In this document: in pieces, positions 9,364 through 18,044 of the stretch
How positions within the stretch are numbered: position 1 is the first letter of the stretch
Layout: each line of letters opens with the position of its first letter
DNA from: Rhizobium sp. L43
GTDB lineage: Bacteria; Pseudomonadota; Alphaproteobacteria; Rhizobiales; Rhizobiaceae
Assembly (NCBI RefSeq): GCF_002531725.1
Contig: NZ_NWSQ01000005.1
Coordinates: 310,001-374,000, forward strand
Length of the DNA stretch: 64,000 bases
Direction of reading: 5' to 3'
The notes under the pieces: generated by a model
What the model was told of the DNA's origin: nothing
The model's input: the letters and a program-made list of their open reading frames with translations, nothing else
Database searches by the model: none
Program-made: the position numbers and the translations under genes

Positions 9364-9395
9364 GAGCCCGCCGGCATTGCCGCGCGGGCTCTTTT
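9364..9395. terminator. Intrinsic terminator after argG, probably bidirectional
   Basis: The stem GAGCCCGC (9364-9371) pairs with 9384-9391, and an inner CGGC/GCCG extension gives a three-base loop and one bulged base. TTTT follows at 9392-9395. It sits between argG and the convergent PurA-like gene, whose stop codon touches its right arm. Confidence 0.8.
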
Positions 9396-10620
9396 ATTGC
9401 GCGGCGATTCGCGCGGCGGCGGCATTCATATGCAGCCTGACGTCACCACGGCGCGGTCCCCAGCTTTCGGCCGAAAGCGGCAGGCCGACAAGCTCCGATA
9501 TGCGCGCCGCCGCGATGGCAGGATCAAGCCGCATTGCCTCTCCGCGATCCGTTACGGCAAAGCCATCGTCGGCCTGATCGAGGCAGGTCACCGCCAGCCC
9601 GGCGCTGACCGTGATACCGCCGTGCTCCAACGCCAGATCGTGTGCAATGGCCTCGCGCAACACGCCGAGATCGAGCGGGGCCAGCCTGAGGCTACCCTGC
9701 CACTCGTTTGGCGCATTGGTGGGATCAACGACTTTGATGCCGGGCAGTGCGGGACTTTCCCCTTTGAGTGGGCCTGCGCCGTGCCGGGTGGTGTAGCAGC
9801 GCGTCGCATATGTTGCGTTGAGTTCGGTGATACCGGCCTCGGCTGATATGGCGAGCATGTTCGCGACGCCGGTATTCGAGCGGGTGACATGGGGAAAGCC
9901 GCCGCTGTCCTGATCGAGCAGCAAACCTTGGGCGGCCTCGAAGATCACAGCGCCGCGCTCGCACAGCCGTCGGTCGGGCCAGAGCGTGACGCGGTCGAGA
10001 TAGGCGGCGCAATCGGCCTCGAAGCGGGCGATGGTGGTTTCGTCAGCCAGGGCGGCGGCAAGTTCTGCGGGTAAGGCGGTGATGCCGAGCGCGGCAAGCC
10101 GGACCGGCACCCAGGCGTCGCGGATGGAGACCAGGCGGTCGTGCAGATCGGGGCAGAACAGATCTTTCGTCGACAGGGCGAATTCCGGGCGCAGATTGCG
10201 CTCGACGGTCTCGCCGAAGCCGAGGCCGCAACTGCCGTGACGGGCGGCGCCGCGCGCCAGCTCCAGGGCCTGATTGATGATCACGTCGAACGGCGTCGTC
10301 ACCGAGGCGCGCGGATCGCTGCTGATGTCGGGCTTGACATCAAGCGCATCGAGGGCCGCCAATTCGTCGAGCAGCAACATCGGATGGGCGACGAAGAAGC
10401 GGCTGAAATGCGTGGCGGCCCCGGCAAAGCTGCCGGAGCCGATATGGTGAAAGACATGGCGGGCGCCGGCCTCACCAACCACCGTGTGGCCGGCTTGCGC
10501 ACCGCCGTTGCTGCGAACCACCACGGCCGCCGGTGTCGCCGCGGCAAGGCGATCGACCATCAGTCCTTTGCCTTCGTCGCCGTAAAGCGCGCCGATCACG
10601 GCCTGTGCTTGGGTACTCAT
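9394..10620 (-). CDS. Divergent adenylosuccinate synthetase (PurA) paralog
   Basis: A 408-residue PurA-fold protein. The GTPase P-loop is kept (GALYGDEGKG, with D15, E16, K18), as are the catalytic histidine (H45 in GGAQAGHT) and the IMP-contacting segments (EAAQGLLLD, HVTRSNTG, TRHGAGP). Several hallmark positions are changed: the TTGRGIGP loop reads SCGLGFGE (residues 130-137), the arginine-rich aspartate-binding loop TTGRRRR is replaced by QGSLRLAPLD, and the guanine-specificity TKLD reads TCLD. It is therefore unlikely to be the housekeeping purA and may ligate a different nucleotide or amino donor. GAGGAG precedes the ATG. It follows the vWA gene after 61 bases in one operon. Confidence 0.85.
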   Translation of the reverse strand: MSTQAQAVIGALYGDEGKGLMVDRLAAATPAAVVVRSNGGAQAGHTVVGEAGARHVFHHIGSGSFAGAATHFSRFFVAHPMLLLDELAALDALDVKPDISSDPRASVTTPFDVIINQALELARGAARHGSCGLGFGETVERNLRPEFALSTKDLFCPDLHDRLVSIRDAWVPVRLAALGITALPAELAAALADETTIARFEADCAAYLDRVTLWPDRRLCERGAVIFEAAQGLLLDQDSGGFPHVTRSNTGVANMLAISAEAGITELNATYATRCYTTRHGAGPLKGESPALPGIKVVDPTNAPNEWQGSLRLAPLDLGVLREAIAHDLALEHGGITVSAGLAVTCLDQADDGFAVTDRGEAMRLDPAIAAARISELVGLPLSAESWGPRRGDVRLHMNAAAARIAAQ

Positions 10621-10681
10621 TATTCCGCTCCTCAAAAAGGGCGCCCGAAGCGATCGCGCCGGGGCTCTTGGAATATCTGAT

Positions 10682-11584
10682 TTAGAAGAAAGGCAGCAGA
10701 CGCCGCTTCGGGCGTTCGCCGATGGCTTTAGCGACGACTGCGGCTGCCGCACCGGGCCAGCTGGCGGCCACGTCGCCGGGGTCGCGACCCTCGGTGATCT
10801 CGATGATCGACACCACCAACTCGGCAATACGCCTGTAATCATCGAGCACGAAGGTGCGGCCGGGCAGCAGCTGCTGCCAGCTCGCGAGCACCCGGTCGAG
10901 CCTGGTGGCCGCATAGCCTTCGCGGATGACGATGTGGAAGACTTCGTAGGATCTCTGCGCCATCGCGAGGCATTCCCGGGCGCTCAGACCGCGTGGCGCT
11001 TCGATGCCGAAGATGCGGGCGATCTGATGGGCGGCCAGGCCATTGTGCACCGGCTCGTCGCCGATGGTGAAGAGATAGCCCTTGCGGCCGCGTCTTTCGA
11101 AGGCATCGGTCGAGGTCTTGAGAGCCGCCAAAAGATGGGCGGCGCTGTAGCTCTCGCCGTCATTGCCGCCGCCATTGCCTTCCAGCCACAAGGCGCGGAT
11201 CTGGCTGGCAAGCGAGATATCGGCCTCGAACTGGGTGGCCTGCAGAGGTGCGGCATCGGTAAACGCATCTCCGACCGCCGCCACCATGATGTGCGGATCG
11301 GATACCGGGCGGCGGTCGTAGATCTCCGATGTCAGGGTGATGAGCCCGCCGCGCATCAGCTCGTGGGCGATCATGCCCATCGAGCCGGTCACATCAGAAG
11401 CCAGAATGATCGGGGTCGATTGCGGATTGTAGGCGCTGTCGCGGCTCTCGCGGGTGGCAAAACGCGCCGGGTCGAATTGCGGATCGATGCCGGTGGCGCC
11501 AAAGACTTCGGACCGGCTGCGGCCATCCACATGGCGTGCATTGTAGGCGGCCCAGTCGGCCGTGCTGAAACGTCCCATACCCAT
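10682..11584 (-). CDS. von Willebrand factor A (vWA) domain protein
   Basis: A 300-residue soluble protein with no signal peptide. A vWA-type metal site (MIDAS) is visible as DVTGSM at residues 64-69, with following beta/alpha segments and GDAFTD and TIGDEPVH in positions typical for the fold. It begins MGMGRFSTADW; AGGAGTG lies just upstream of the ATG at 11584. vWA domains of this cytosolic type bind partner proteins in a metal-dependent way, often with ATPases or modification enzymes. It is the first gene of an operon with the PurA-like gene and is divergent from a Nudix-type regulator, so the three probably act together. No more precise function can be given. Confidence 0.8.
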   Translation of the reverse strand: MGMGRFSTADWAAYNARHVDGRSRSEVFGATGIDPQFDPARFATRESRDSAYNPQSTPIILASDVTGSMGMIAHELMRGGLITLTSEIYDRRPVSDPHIMVAAVGDAFTDAAPLQATQFEADISLASQIRALWLEGNGGGNDGESYSAAHLLAALKTSTDAFERRGRKGYLFTIGDEPVHNGLAAHQIARIFGIEAPRGLSARECLAMAQRSYEVFHIVIREGYAATRLDRVLASWQQLLPGRTFVLDDYRRIAELVVSIIEITEGRDPGDVAASWPGAAAAVVAKAIGERPKRRLLPFF

Positions 11585-11659
11585 GGCGTCACTCCTTTTG
11601 CTTTTGCCCTGGCGATTCGGCGTGGGCGTCACCCGCTGCCGTTCGATGCCTATGATATA

Positions 11660-11698
11660 AACTTGCAAAGTGCATTTTGCAAGTTGCTATTTGCAAAT
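11660..11698. promoter_or_regulatory. Putative operator: three TTGCAA elements at 14-bp steps
   Basis: TTGCAA occurs at 11663, 11677 and 11691, exactly 14 bases apart. The first two form a perfect 10-bp inverted repeat (AACTTGCAAA at 11660-11669 with TTTGCAAGTT at 11676-11685), and the third is a 10-bp palindrome, ATTTGCAAAT at 11689-11698. The array lies in the AT-rich divergent promoter between the vWA gene and the Nudix regulator gene. It is the obvious candidate binding site for that regulator. The assignment to the regulator is inference. Confidence 0.65.
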
Positions 11699-11755
11699 TG
11701 TTATTTTTATGATTGGCGGCTATGAGAGCCGGAACATGCAAGCGGGGAGATGCTG

Positions 11756-12424
11756 ATGGCAGAGGCTGAATTCGCACGGCCGATCGTGACGGTCGACATC
11801 GTCCTGCTGACGCTGCACGAGGGGCGGTTGTGCGCGGCGCTGCTGCCGCGGTCCGCCGAGCCGTTTGCCGGCGTTCCGGCGCTGATCGGCGGCTATGTGC
11901 ATACGGACGAGGACGCCGATGCGGAGGCAGCCGTGCGGCGCATCCTCAAGGCCAAGGCCGGGCTCGAGGGCATATTCTTCGAGCAGCTCGGGACCTTCGC
12001 TTCGGCGCGGCGCGACCCCCGCGACTGGTCGGTGTCGATCGCCTATTTTGCCCTGGTTCCGCCGGGAGCGCTGACGGGCGGCGCCGGCCCACTCGCATTA
12101 CGGCCGATCGAGGCGGTTGGCGAATTGCCCTTCGACCACAATGAGATCGTCACCGCCGCCCTGGAGCGGCTGCGCGGCAAGGGCGCATATTCGACCATTC
12201 CGGCGAGGCTGCTTCCGGAGATCTTCACCATGTCGGAACTGCAGGCAATTTATGAAACGGTGATGGGTGAACGGCTGGACCAAAGCGCCTTTCGCCGGAA
12301 GATCAACGATCTCGATCTGCTCGAAACGGTCGAGGGCGAAAAACGGCAGACCGAGCGGGCGCGGCGGCCGACGACACTCTATCGGCTGAAGACGCCATTG
12401 GCCCTGTTCGATCGGAGAATTTGA
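11756..12424 (+). CDS. NrtR-like Nudix/winged-helix transcriptional regulator
   Basis: A 222-residue protein with an N-terminal Nudix-fold domain (residues about 1-145) and a C-terminal winged helix (about 150-222; MSELQAIYETVMGERLDQSAFRR reads as its recognition region). The Nudix box is degenerate: the catalytic RExxEExG is RILKAKAG, so hydrolase activity should be absent, as in NrtR-type repressors that sense ADP-ribose or related nucleotides. GGGGAG six bases upstream favours the ATG at 11756 over one at 11750. It is divergent from the vWA/PurA-like operon across a repeat-rich promoter and probably controls it. The ligand is unknown. Confidence 0.82.
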   Translation: MAEAEFARPIVTVDIVLLTLHEGRLCAALLPRSAEPFAGVPALIGGYVHTDEDADAEAAVRRILKAKAGLEGIFFEQLGTFASARRDPRDWSVSIAYFALVPPGALTGGAGPLALRPIEAVGELPFDHNEIVTAALERLRGKGAYSTIPARLLPEIFTMSELQAIYETVMGERLDQSAFRRKINDLDLLETVEGEKRQTERARRPTTLYRLKTPLALFDRRI

Positions 12425-12564
12425 ACGAAATATTCGCTTCGCCCGGAAGCTGCCGCTGGCGGTATCTCCCTTTTCGTCGCGGTGTAGCTCGCCTTGACGG
12501 ATGCCAATCTTGACGGATGGCTGGGATCGCTTACTCTGCTGCGATCATCCTCCGGAGCATTTCC

Positions 12565-13206
12565 ATGACGCAGTCCTTGCTCTTCGGCGCCTTTCTGGCG
12601 GCGCTGTTCTACGTGCTCATTCCAGGACCCGCCTTCCTGCAGCTGCTCGGCATCGGCGCCGGGCAGGGCCGCAAGGCCGGCGCCTTCTTCATGATGGGGC
12701 ATCTGGTCGGCGATCTCATCTGGTCGTCGCTGGCGCTGATCGCGATCGTCGGGGCAAAGACGATCGGAACCTTCGTCTTCGACCTGCTCGGCCTTGCCTG
12801 CGGTTTCTACCTCGCCTGGATCGGCTGGAGCGCCGTTAATGCCAAGCCGAAAGCGGAGGGGCAGGCGCTTGTCATGGTCGAGCGGCCGGTTCGCCGCGGT
12901 CTGATCTTCGGCGTCACCAATCCGAAGGGCTATCCGGTGGCGCTCGCCACCTTCACGGCGCTGGTCGCGGGCTCGGCCGGGGCGCTCGATTTCGAGGCCT
13001 TGCCGGTGCTGCTCGGCGTGTCGTTCGTCGGTTTCGTCACTGCCGACATCATCCTGATCGGCATCATCGGCGCAGGCGCGGTCCGCCGCTTCTATCGCGC
13101 CCATGAGCGGCTGATCGTGCGCTGCTCCGGTGTCCTTTTCATGGGTTTTGCCGCCCAGGCGCTCTGGCATGCCACGCCAGGCCTGCTCGGCTGGCGCAAG
13201 GCCTGA
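12565..13206 (+). CDS. LysE/RhtB family translocator
   Basis: A 213-residue inner-membrane protein with six hydrophobic segments. The family hallmark appears as IPGPAF near residue 22, with NPKGYPVAL in the middle region corresponding to the NPK motif. It is related to but clearly distinct from the LysE protein at 5.7-6.3 kb. An in-frame reading back to 12517 exists, but a CCGGAGC element eight bases ahead of the ATG at 12565 and the sudden hydrophobic start favour the shorter form. Substrate unknown. Confidence 0.85.
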   Translation: MTQSLLFGAFLAALFYVLIPGPAFLQLLGIGAGQGRKAGAFFMMGHLVGDLIWSSLALIAIVGAKTIGTFVFDLLGLACGFYLAWIGWSAVNAKPKAEGQALVMVERPVRRGLIFGVTNPKGYPVALATFTALVAGSAGALDFEALPVLLGVSFVGFVTADIILIGIIGAGAVRRFYRAHERLIVRCSGVLFMGFAAQALWHATPGLLGWRKA

Positions 13207-13209
13207 CCT

Positions 13210-13231
13210 AGAACAGAATGCATCCTGTTCT
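13210..13231. repeat. 22-bp palindrome between convergent genes
   Basis: AGAACAGAATGCATCCTGTTCT is a palindrome with a single mismatched pair, placed 3 bases after the LysE-type stop and 2 bases before the stop of the convergent small gene. It is likely a bidirectional transcription end or mRNA-stabilising hairpin; it lacks a T run. Confidence 0.6.
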
Positions 13232-13233
13232 GA

Positions 13234-13665
13234 TCAGCCGTCCAGGAAGTTGACGATCGATTTCAGCGTCTGGACCTCATCGGGGTCGCCGATCGACGTG
13301 GCGATCTGCAGCTGGTTCTTGTAATAATCGAGGAAATTGAAGCTGGTGCCGTCGGTGACGCTGGAGAGATCGATGACGTTGCCGAGCGGATCGATTGCAT
13401 GCATCGGCAGCGGTTCGGAGATCGCGGCGTAGGTATTCCGATCGATCAGGCCGCTATCGAAACTCTGGCGTGCGTAATTGCGCAGCTCTCCAGGGCTGAC
13501 CGCGGTGAAATCCGGGCCTTCGCCAACTTCGTCTTCGATCTGGAATGAGGCCGGGGCGGGAGCTCTGGTCTCGATTTCAATATCAGAGGTCTTCGAACTT
13601 TTTGCGTTATTAGGATTGTTTTTAAAAAGCAAACTCTGAGAAGACCGCACAGAAAAAATTTCCAT
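13234..13665 (-). CDS. Hypothetical protein, possibly CtrA-controlled
   Basis: A 143-residue acidic protein starting MEIFSVRSSQSLLF. An Asn/Ser/Lys-rich N-terminal third is probably disordered, followed by a region rich in Asp, Leu and Thr with alternating helix propensity (GELRNYARQSFDSG, NFLDYYKNQLQIA). No signal peptide, membrane segment or known domain is seen. AGGGGAC lies ahead of the ATG at 13665. A perfect TTAA-N7-TTAA box is centred about 73 bases upstream of the start codon, which suggests cell-cycle control. The ordered ending and regular codon use argue for a real gene. Confidence 0.7.
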   Translation of the reverse strand: MEIFSVRSSQSLLFKNNPNNAKSSKTSDIEIETRAPAPASFQIEDEVGEGPDFTAVSPGELRNYARQSFDSGLIDRNTYAAISEPLPMHAIDPLGNVIDLSSVTDGTSFNFLDYYKNQLQIATSIGDPDEVQTLKSIVNFLDG

Positions 13666-13730
13666 GGCGCATGTCCCCTTACAAGAAGAACATCGGAAAA
13701 CTAGCGCCTGCGCGTGATTCGCGTCAATCG

Positions 13731-13745
13731 TTAACGATTGGTTAA
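13731..13745. promoter_or_regulatory. Perfect CtrA-type box TTAA-N7-TTAA
   Basis: TTAACGATTGGTTAA matches the full consensus of the alphaproteobacterial cell-cycle regulator CtrA. It is in the 228-base divergent region between the 143-residue hypothetical gene (start at 13665) and the M3 peptidase gene (start at 13894), closer to the former. Confidence 0.7.
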
Positions 13746-13893
13746 TTTTCACGTATCAATTGTTGTCCACCAGATTTGGCAGGCGCCCGCCAAATTCGGC
13801 AGGCGAGGCAAAAGGTCCTTCCCGGCAACATACCAATTCTACGACAGCCCGCCTATATTGACGATCCATCTGCATGCCAAAAGGAATTCTCCG

Positions 13894-15981
13894 ATGCCTT
13901 CTCCACATGATTTCAATCCGGCGCTGGTGACCTGGGACGGTCTTCACGGCCTGCCGCGTTTCGATGCTGTTGATGACGGTGATTTTGCCGCCGCCTTCGA
14001 AGCCGCGCTTGCCGCGCATGAGAAGGAGATCGACGAAATTGCCGGAAACGGCGATGCGCCGACTTTCGAGAATACGGTCGTGGCGCTGGAGATTGCCGGC
14101 GATGCGCTGTCGCGTGTCTCGGCGCTGTTCTGGAACAAGGCCGGCGCGCATACCAATGATGTGATCCAGGCGCTGGAGCGGGAGATCTCGCCGAAGATGT
14201 CGCGTCACTATTCGAAGATCGGGATGAATGCAGCGCTTTTTGCCCGCATCGACACGCTCTGGGAGAATCGCGAGAGCCTTGGCCTGACGCTCGAACAGAC
14301 ACGCGTGCTGGAACGCCACTGGAAAGGCTTCGTCAAATCGGGCGCCAAGCTCGAAAAGGCCGAGCAGGAAAAACTCGCCGCGATCGATGAAAAGCTTGCC
14401 GGCCTCGGGACGCAGTTCGGCCAGAACGTCCTGGCCGACGAAAAGGCCTGGGCACTGGTACTTTCGGACAGCGCCGAGCTCGAGGGCCTGCCGGAATTCC
14501 TTCGTGACGCGATGGCGGCGGCAGCGCGCGAACGCGGCGAAGAGGGCAAATATGCGGTGACGCTGTCACGCTCGATCATCGAGCCGTTCCTCACCTTCTC
14601 GGAGCGCCGCGATCTGCGCGAGCAGGCTTTCAAGGCGTGGGTGGCGCGCGGCGAAAATGACGGGGAGACGGACAACCGCGCGGTCATCAGGGAAACGCTG
14701 GCGCTGCGCCATCAGGTAGCGACGCTGCTTGGCTACGGCAATTTCGCCGAGCTGAAGCTCGACAACACGATGGCGAAGACGGCGGATGCGGTGAACGGCC
14801 TGCTCAAGGCCGTCTGGGCGCGGGCGGTGAAGCGCGCCGGCGAGGAGGAGACCGATATCGCCGCGTTGATCGCCGAAGAGGGCCGGAACCACGAGGTGAT
14901 GCCCTGGGACTGGCGCCACTATGCCGAAAAGATCCGGGCGCGGAAGTTCGATTTCTCCGAGGCCGAGCTCAAGCCTTATCTGCAGCTCGAGAAGATCATC
15001 GAGGCTTGCTTCGACGTGGCCGGCCGGCTGTTCGGCATCCGCGCCGTCGAAAAGAAGGACGTGGCCGCCTATCATCCGGATGTCAGGGTGTTTGAAATCA
15101 GGGACCGCGAGGACCGGCTGGTTGCCCTGTTCCTCGGCGATTATTTCGCCCGCGGCTCGAAACGTTCCGGCGCCTGGATGAGCTCGTTGCAATCGCAGCA
15201 CAAGCTGGAACTCAAGAACGGCCGCCACGGCGAGCTGCCGATCATCTACAATGTCTGCAACTTCGCCAAGCCGGCGGAAGGCAAGCCGGCGCTGCTGTCG
15301 CTCGACGACGCGCGCACGCTGTTCCACGAATTCGGCCACGCGCTGCACGGCATGCTGTCGAACGTCACCTATCCCTCGGTTTCTGGCACCGGCGTTTCGC
15401 GCGATTTCGTCGAGCTGCCGTCCCAGCTCTACGAGCACTGGCTGACGGTGCCCGCTATTCTGAAGCGCTACGCCGTTCATGTCGAAACCGGCGAGCCGAT
15501 GCCGCAGGCCTTGCTCGACAAGGTCCTGGCCGCCCGCACCTTCAATGCCGGCTTCAACACCGTCGAGTTCACCTCGTCGGCGCTTGTCGATATGGCGTTT
15601 CACACGAGAACGACCGTCGAGGATCCGATGGCGGTGCAGGCGGAGGTGCTGGCCGAGATCGGCATGCCGAAGTCGATCGTCATGCGCCATGCGACACCGC
15701 ACTTCCAGCACATCTTCTCCGGCGGTTATTCGGCCGGCTATTACTCCTATATGTGGTCGGAGGTGCTCGACGCCGATGCCTTTGCCGCCTTCGAGGAGAC
15801 GGGCGACGCCTTCAACGGCGAGATGGCGCGCAAGCTCAAGGAAAACATCTATTCCGTCGGCGGCTCGGTCGATCCGGAGGACGCCTACAAGGCCTTCCGC
15901 GGCAAGCTTCCGAGCCCGGATGCGATGCTTCTGAAAAAGGGACTTTCGACCTTCGAGGAATTGACAGGCAGCGACGCCTAA
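13894..15981 (+). CDS. M3 family zinc oligopeptidase (PrlC/OpdA/Dcp type)
   Basis: A 695-residue cytosolic metallopeptidase that trims oligopeptides released by other proteases. The zinc motif HExxH is HEFGH at residues 478-482 within LFHEFGHALHG, with a downstream acidic residue in the region of SRDFVELPSQ serving as third ligand. Length fits oligopeptidase A and dipeptidyl carboxypeptidase, which cannot be separated securely by eye. AAGGA precedes the ATG at 13894. An open frame extends upstream to 13738 but runs through the CtrA-type box region and has no coding character. Single gene ahead of typA. Confidence 0.92.
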   Translation: MPSPHDFNPALVTWDGLHGLPRFDAVDDGDFAAAFEAALAAHEKEIDEIAGNGDAPTFENTVVALEIAGDALSRVSALFWNKAGAHTNDVIQALEREISPKMSRHYSKIGMNAALFARIDTLWENRESLGLTLEQTRVLERHWKGFVKSGAKLEKAEQEKLAAIDEKLAGLGTQFGQNVLADEKAWALVLSDSAELEGLPEFLRDAMAAAARERGEEGKYAVTLSRSIIEPFLTFSERRDLREQAFKAWVARGENDGETDNRAVIRETLALRHQVATLLGYGNFAELKLDNTMAKTADAVNGLLKAVWARAVKRAGEEETDIAALIAEEGRNHEVMPWDWRHYAEKIRARKFDFSEAELKPYLQLEKIIEACFDVAGRLFGIRAVEKKDVAAYHPDVRVFEIRDREDRLVALFLGDYFARGSKRSGAWMSSLQSQHKLELKNGRHGELPIIYNVCNFAKPAEGKPALLSLDDARTLFHEFGHALHGMLSNVTYPSVSGTGVSRDFVELPSQLYEHWLTVPAILKRYAVHVETGEPMPQALLDKVLAARTFNAGFNTVEFTSSALVDMAFHTRTTVEDPMAVQAEVLAEIGMPKSIVMRHATPHFQHIFSGGYSAGYYSYMWSEVLDADAFAAFEETGDAFNGEMARKLKENIYSVGGSVDPEDAYKAFRGKLPSPDAMLLKKGLSTFEELTGSDA

Positions 15982-16138
15982 GACAATTTGATGACACGCT
16001 ATGATGCGGCGGGGCGAAAGCCCTGCCGCAGCTTTTGCGCGTTTCCCCCTTTCGCAAGCGCAAAAAAAACTGTATGGACGCCCCAAACTAATAGGCGCGT
16101 CCTCAAGAGCGTGCGCCCCAGCCTCAGAGATTTCACAA

Positions 16139-17959
16139 ATGGCACTTCGCAATATCGCGATCATCGCGCACGTTGACCATGGCAAGACGACCCTGGTGGA
16201 TGAGCTTCTCAAGCAGTCCGGCTCGTTCCGCGAAAATCAGCGCGTCGCTGAACGCGTGATGGACTCGAATGATCTCGAAAAGGAACGCGGCATCACCATT
16301 CTCGCCAAGGCGACGTCGGTCGAGTGGAAAGGTGTTCGCATCAACATCGTCGATACCCCCGGCCACGCCGACTTCGGTGGTGAAGTCGAGCGCATTCTCT
16401 CGATGGTGGACGGCGCGATCGTTCTCGTCGATTCTTCCGAAGGCCCGATGCCGCAGACGAAGTTCGTCGTGTCCAAGGCGCTGAAGGTCGGCCTTCGCCC
16501 GATCGTCGCGATCAACAAGATCGACCGTCCCGACGGCCGCCACGAAGAAGTCATCAACGAAGTCTTCGACCTCTTTGCAAACCTCGACGCGACCGACGAG
16601 CAGCTCGACTTCCCGATCCTCTACGGTTCGGGCCGCGACGGCTGGATGAACGTCAATCCGGAAGGCCCGAAGGATCAGGGTCTTGCACCGCTTCTCGACC
16701 TGGTGCTCAAGCATGTTCCGGAGCCGACCGTCGAAGAAGGCCCGTTCCGCATGATCGGCACGATCCTCGAAGCCAACCCCTTCCTCGGCCGTATCATCAC
16801 CGGTCGCATCGCGTCGGGCTCGATCAAGCCGAACCAGGCCGTCAAGGTTCTCGGCCAGGACGGCAAGCTGATCGAAACCGGCCGAATCTCCAAGATCCTC
16901 GCCTTCCGCGGCATCGAACGCACGGCGATCGAAGAAGCACATGCGGGCGACATTGTCGCGATCGCCGGTCTCTCCAAGGGGACTGTCGCCGATACTTTCT
17001 GTGATCCGGCCGTCTCGGAAGCCATGAAGGCTCAGCCGATCGATCCGCCGACGGTCACCATGTCCTTCATCGTCAACGACAGCCCGCTGGCGGGCACCGA
17101 GGGCGACAAGGTCACGAGCCGCGTCATCCGCGACCGTCTCTTCAAGGAAGCTGAAGGCAACGTCGCCCTGAAGATCGAAGAAGCCGAAGGCAAGGATTCG
17201 TTCTACGTATCCGGCCGCGGCGAACTTCAGCTCGCCGTTCTCATCGAAACCATGCGTCGCGAAGGCTTCGAGCTTGCCGTTTCGCGTCCGCGCGTCGTGA
17301 TGCACAAGGATGAAAGCGGCCAGCTTCTGGAGCCGATCGAAGAGGTCGTCGTCGACGTCGACGAAGAACATTCCGGTGTCGTCGTTCAGAAGATGTCGGA
17401 ACGCAAGGCCGAAATGGTCGAGCTGCGTCCGTCGGGCGGCAACCGCCTTCGCCTGCGTTTCTATGCACCGACCCGTGGCCTGATCGGCTACCAGTCGGAG
17501 CTGCTGACGGATACGCGCGGCACGGCGATCATGAACCGCCTGTTCCATGACTACCAGCCCTACAAGGGTGTGATCGGTGGCCGCGTCAACGGCGTGCTGC
17601 TCGCCAATGCTTCCGGCGAAGCCGTCGCCTATGCCATGTTCAACCTGGAAGATCGCGGCCCGATGATCATCGAGCCGGGCGAAAAGGTCTATGCCGGCAT
17701 GATCATCGGCATCCATTCGCGCGACAACGACCTTGAAGTCAACGTGCTGAAGGGCAAGCAGCTCACCAACATCCGCGCCGCCGGCAAGGACGAAGCGGTG
17801 AAGCTGACGCCGCCGATCCGCATGACGCTTGATCGTGCGCTTTCCTGGATCCAGGACGACGAGCTGATGGAAGTGACGCCGAAGAACATTCGCCTGCGCA
17901 AGATGTATCTCGACGCCAACGATCGCAAGCGTTTCGAAAAGTCCAAAGCGGCTCTCTGA
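16139..17959 (+). CDS. typA: Ribosome-associated GTPase TypA/BipA
   Basis: A 606-residue translational GTPase of the EF-G-like family that assists ribosome assembly and stress or cold adaptation. GTPase motifs: G1 AHVDHGKTT near residue 9, G2 region with ERGITI, G3 DTPGHADF, and G4 NKIDRPDGR. The C-terminal beta-barrel and BipA-specific domain follow (for example [23 protein letters not shown]). Length matches the family. The start at 16139 is the first ATG that gives the standard N terminus [16 protein letters not shown] strong terminator lies 21 bases after the stop. Confidence 0.97.
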   Translation: MALRNIAIIAHVDHGKTTLVDELLKQSGSFRENQRVAERVMDSNDLEKERGITILAKATSVEWKGVRINIVDTPGHADFGGEVERILSMVDGAIVLVDSSEGPMPQTKFVVSKALKVGLRPIVAINKIDRPDGRHEEVINEVFDLFANLDATDEQLDFPILYGSGRDGWMNVNPEGPKDQGLAPLLDLVLKHVPEPTVEEGPFRMIGTILEANPFLGRIITGRIASGSIKPNQAVKVLGQDGKLIETGRISKILAFRGIERTAIEEAHAGDIVAIAGLSKGTVADTFCDPAVSEAMKAQPIDPPTVTMSFIVNDSPLAGTEGDKVTSRVIRDRLFKEAEGNVALKIEEAEGKDSFYVSGRGELQLAVLIETMRREGFELAVSRPRVVMHKDESGQLLEPIEEVVVDVDEEHSGVVVQKMSERKAEMVELRPSGGNRLRLRFYAPTRGLIGYQSELLTDTRGTAIMNRLFHDYQPYKGVIGGRVNGVLLANASGEAVAYAMFNLEDRGPMIIEPGEKVYAGMIIGIHSRDNDLEVNVLKGKQLTNIRAAGKDEAVKLTPPIRMTLDRALSWIQDDELMEVTPKNIRLRKMYLDANDRKRFEKSKAAL

Positions 17960-17980
17960 GCGCTTGGAAATACAATTTGA

Positions 17981-18008
17981 AACCCCGGCCTTCGAGCCGG
18001 GGTTTTTT
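17981..18008 (+). terminator. Rho-independent terminator after typA
   Basis: AACCCCGGC (17981-17989) pairs with GCCGGGGTT (17996-18004) around a six-base loop, and TTTTTT runs from 18003 to 18008. Confidence 0.92.
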
Positions 18009-18044
18009 ATTGTGCGCCGCGCTGATTCCGACTTGTGACAATCG

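Noticed and set aside
16133..17716. Long antisense frame within typA
   Set aside because: Mirror of a conserved GTPase; Asp/Arg-rich translation without motifs.
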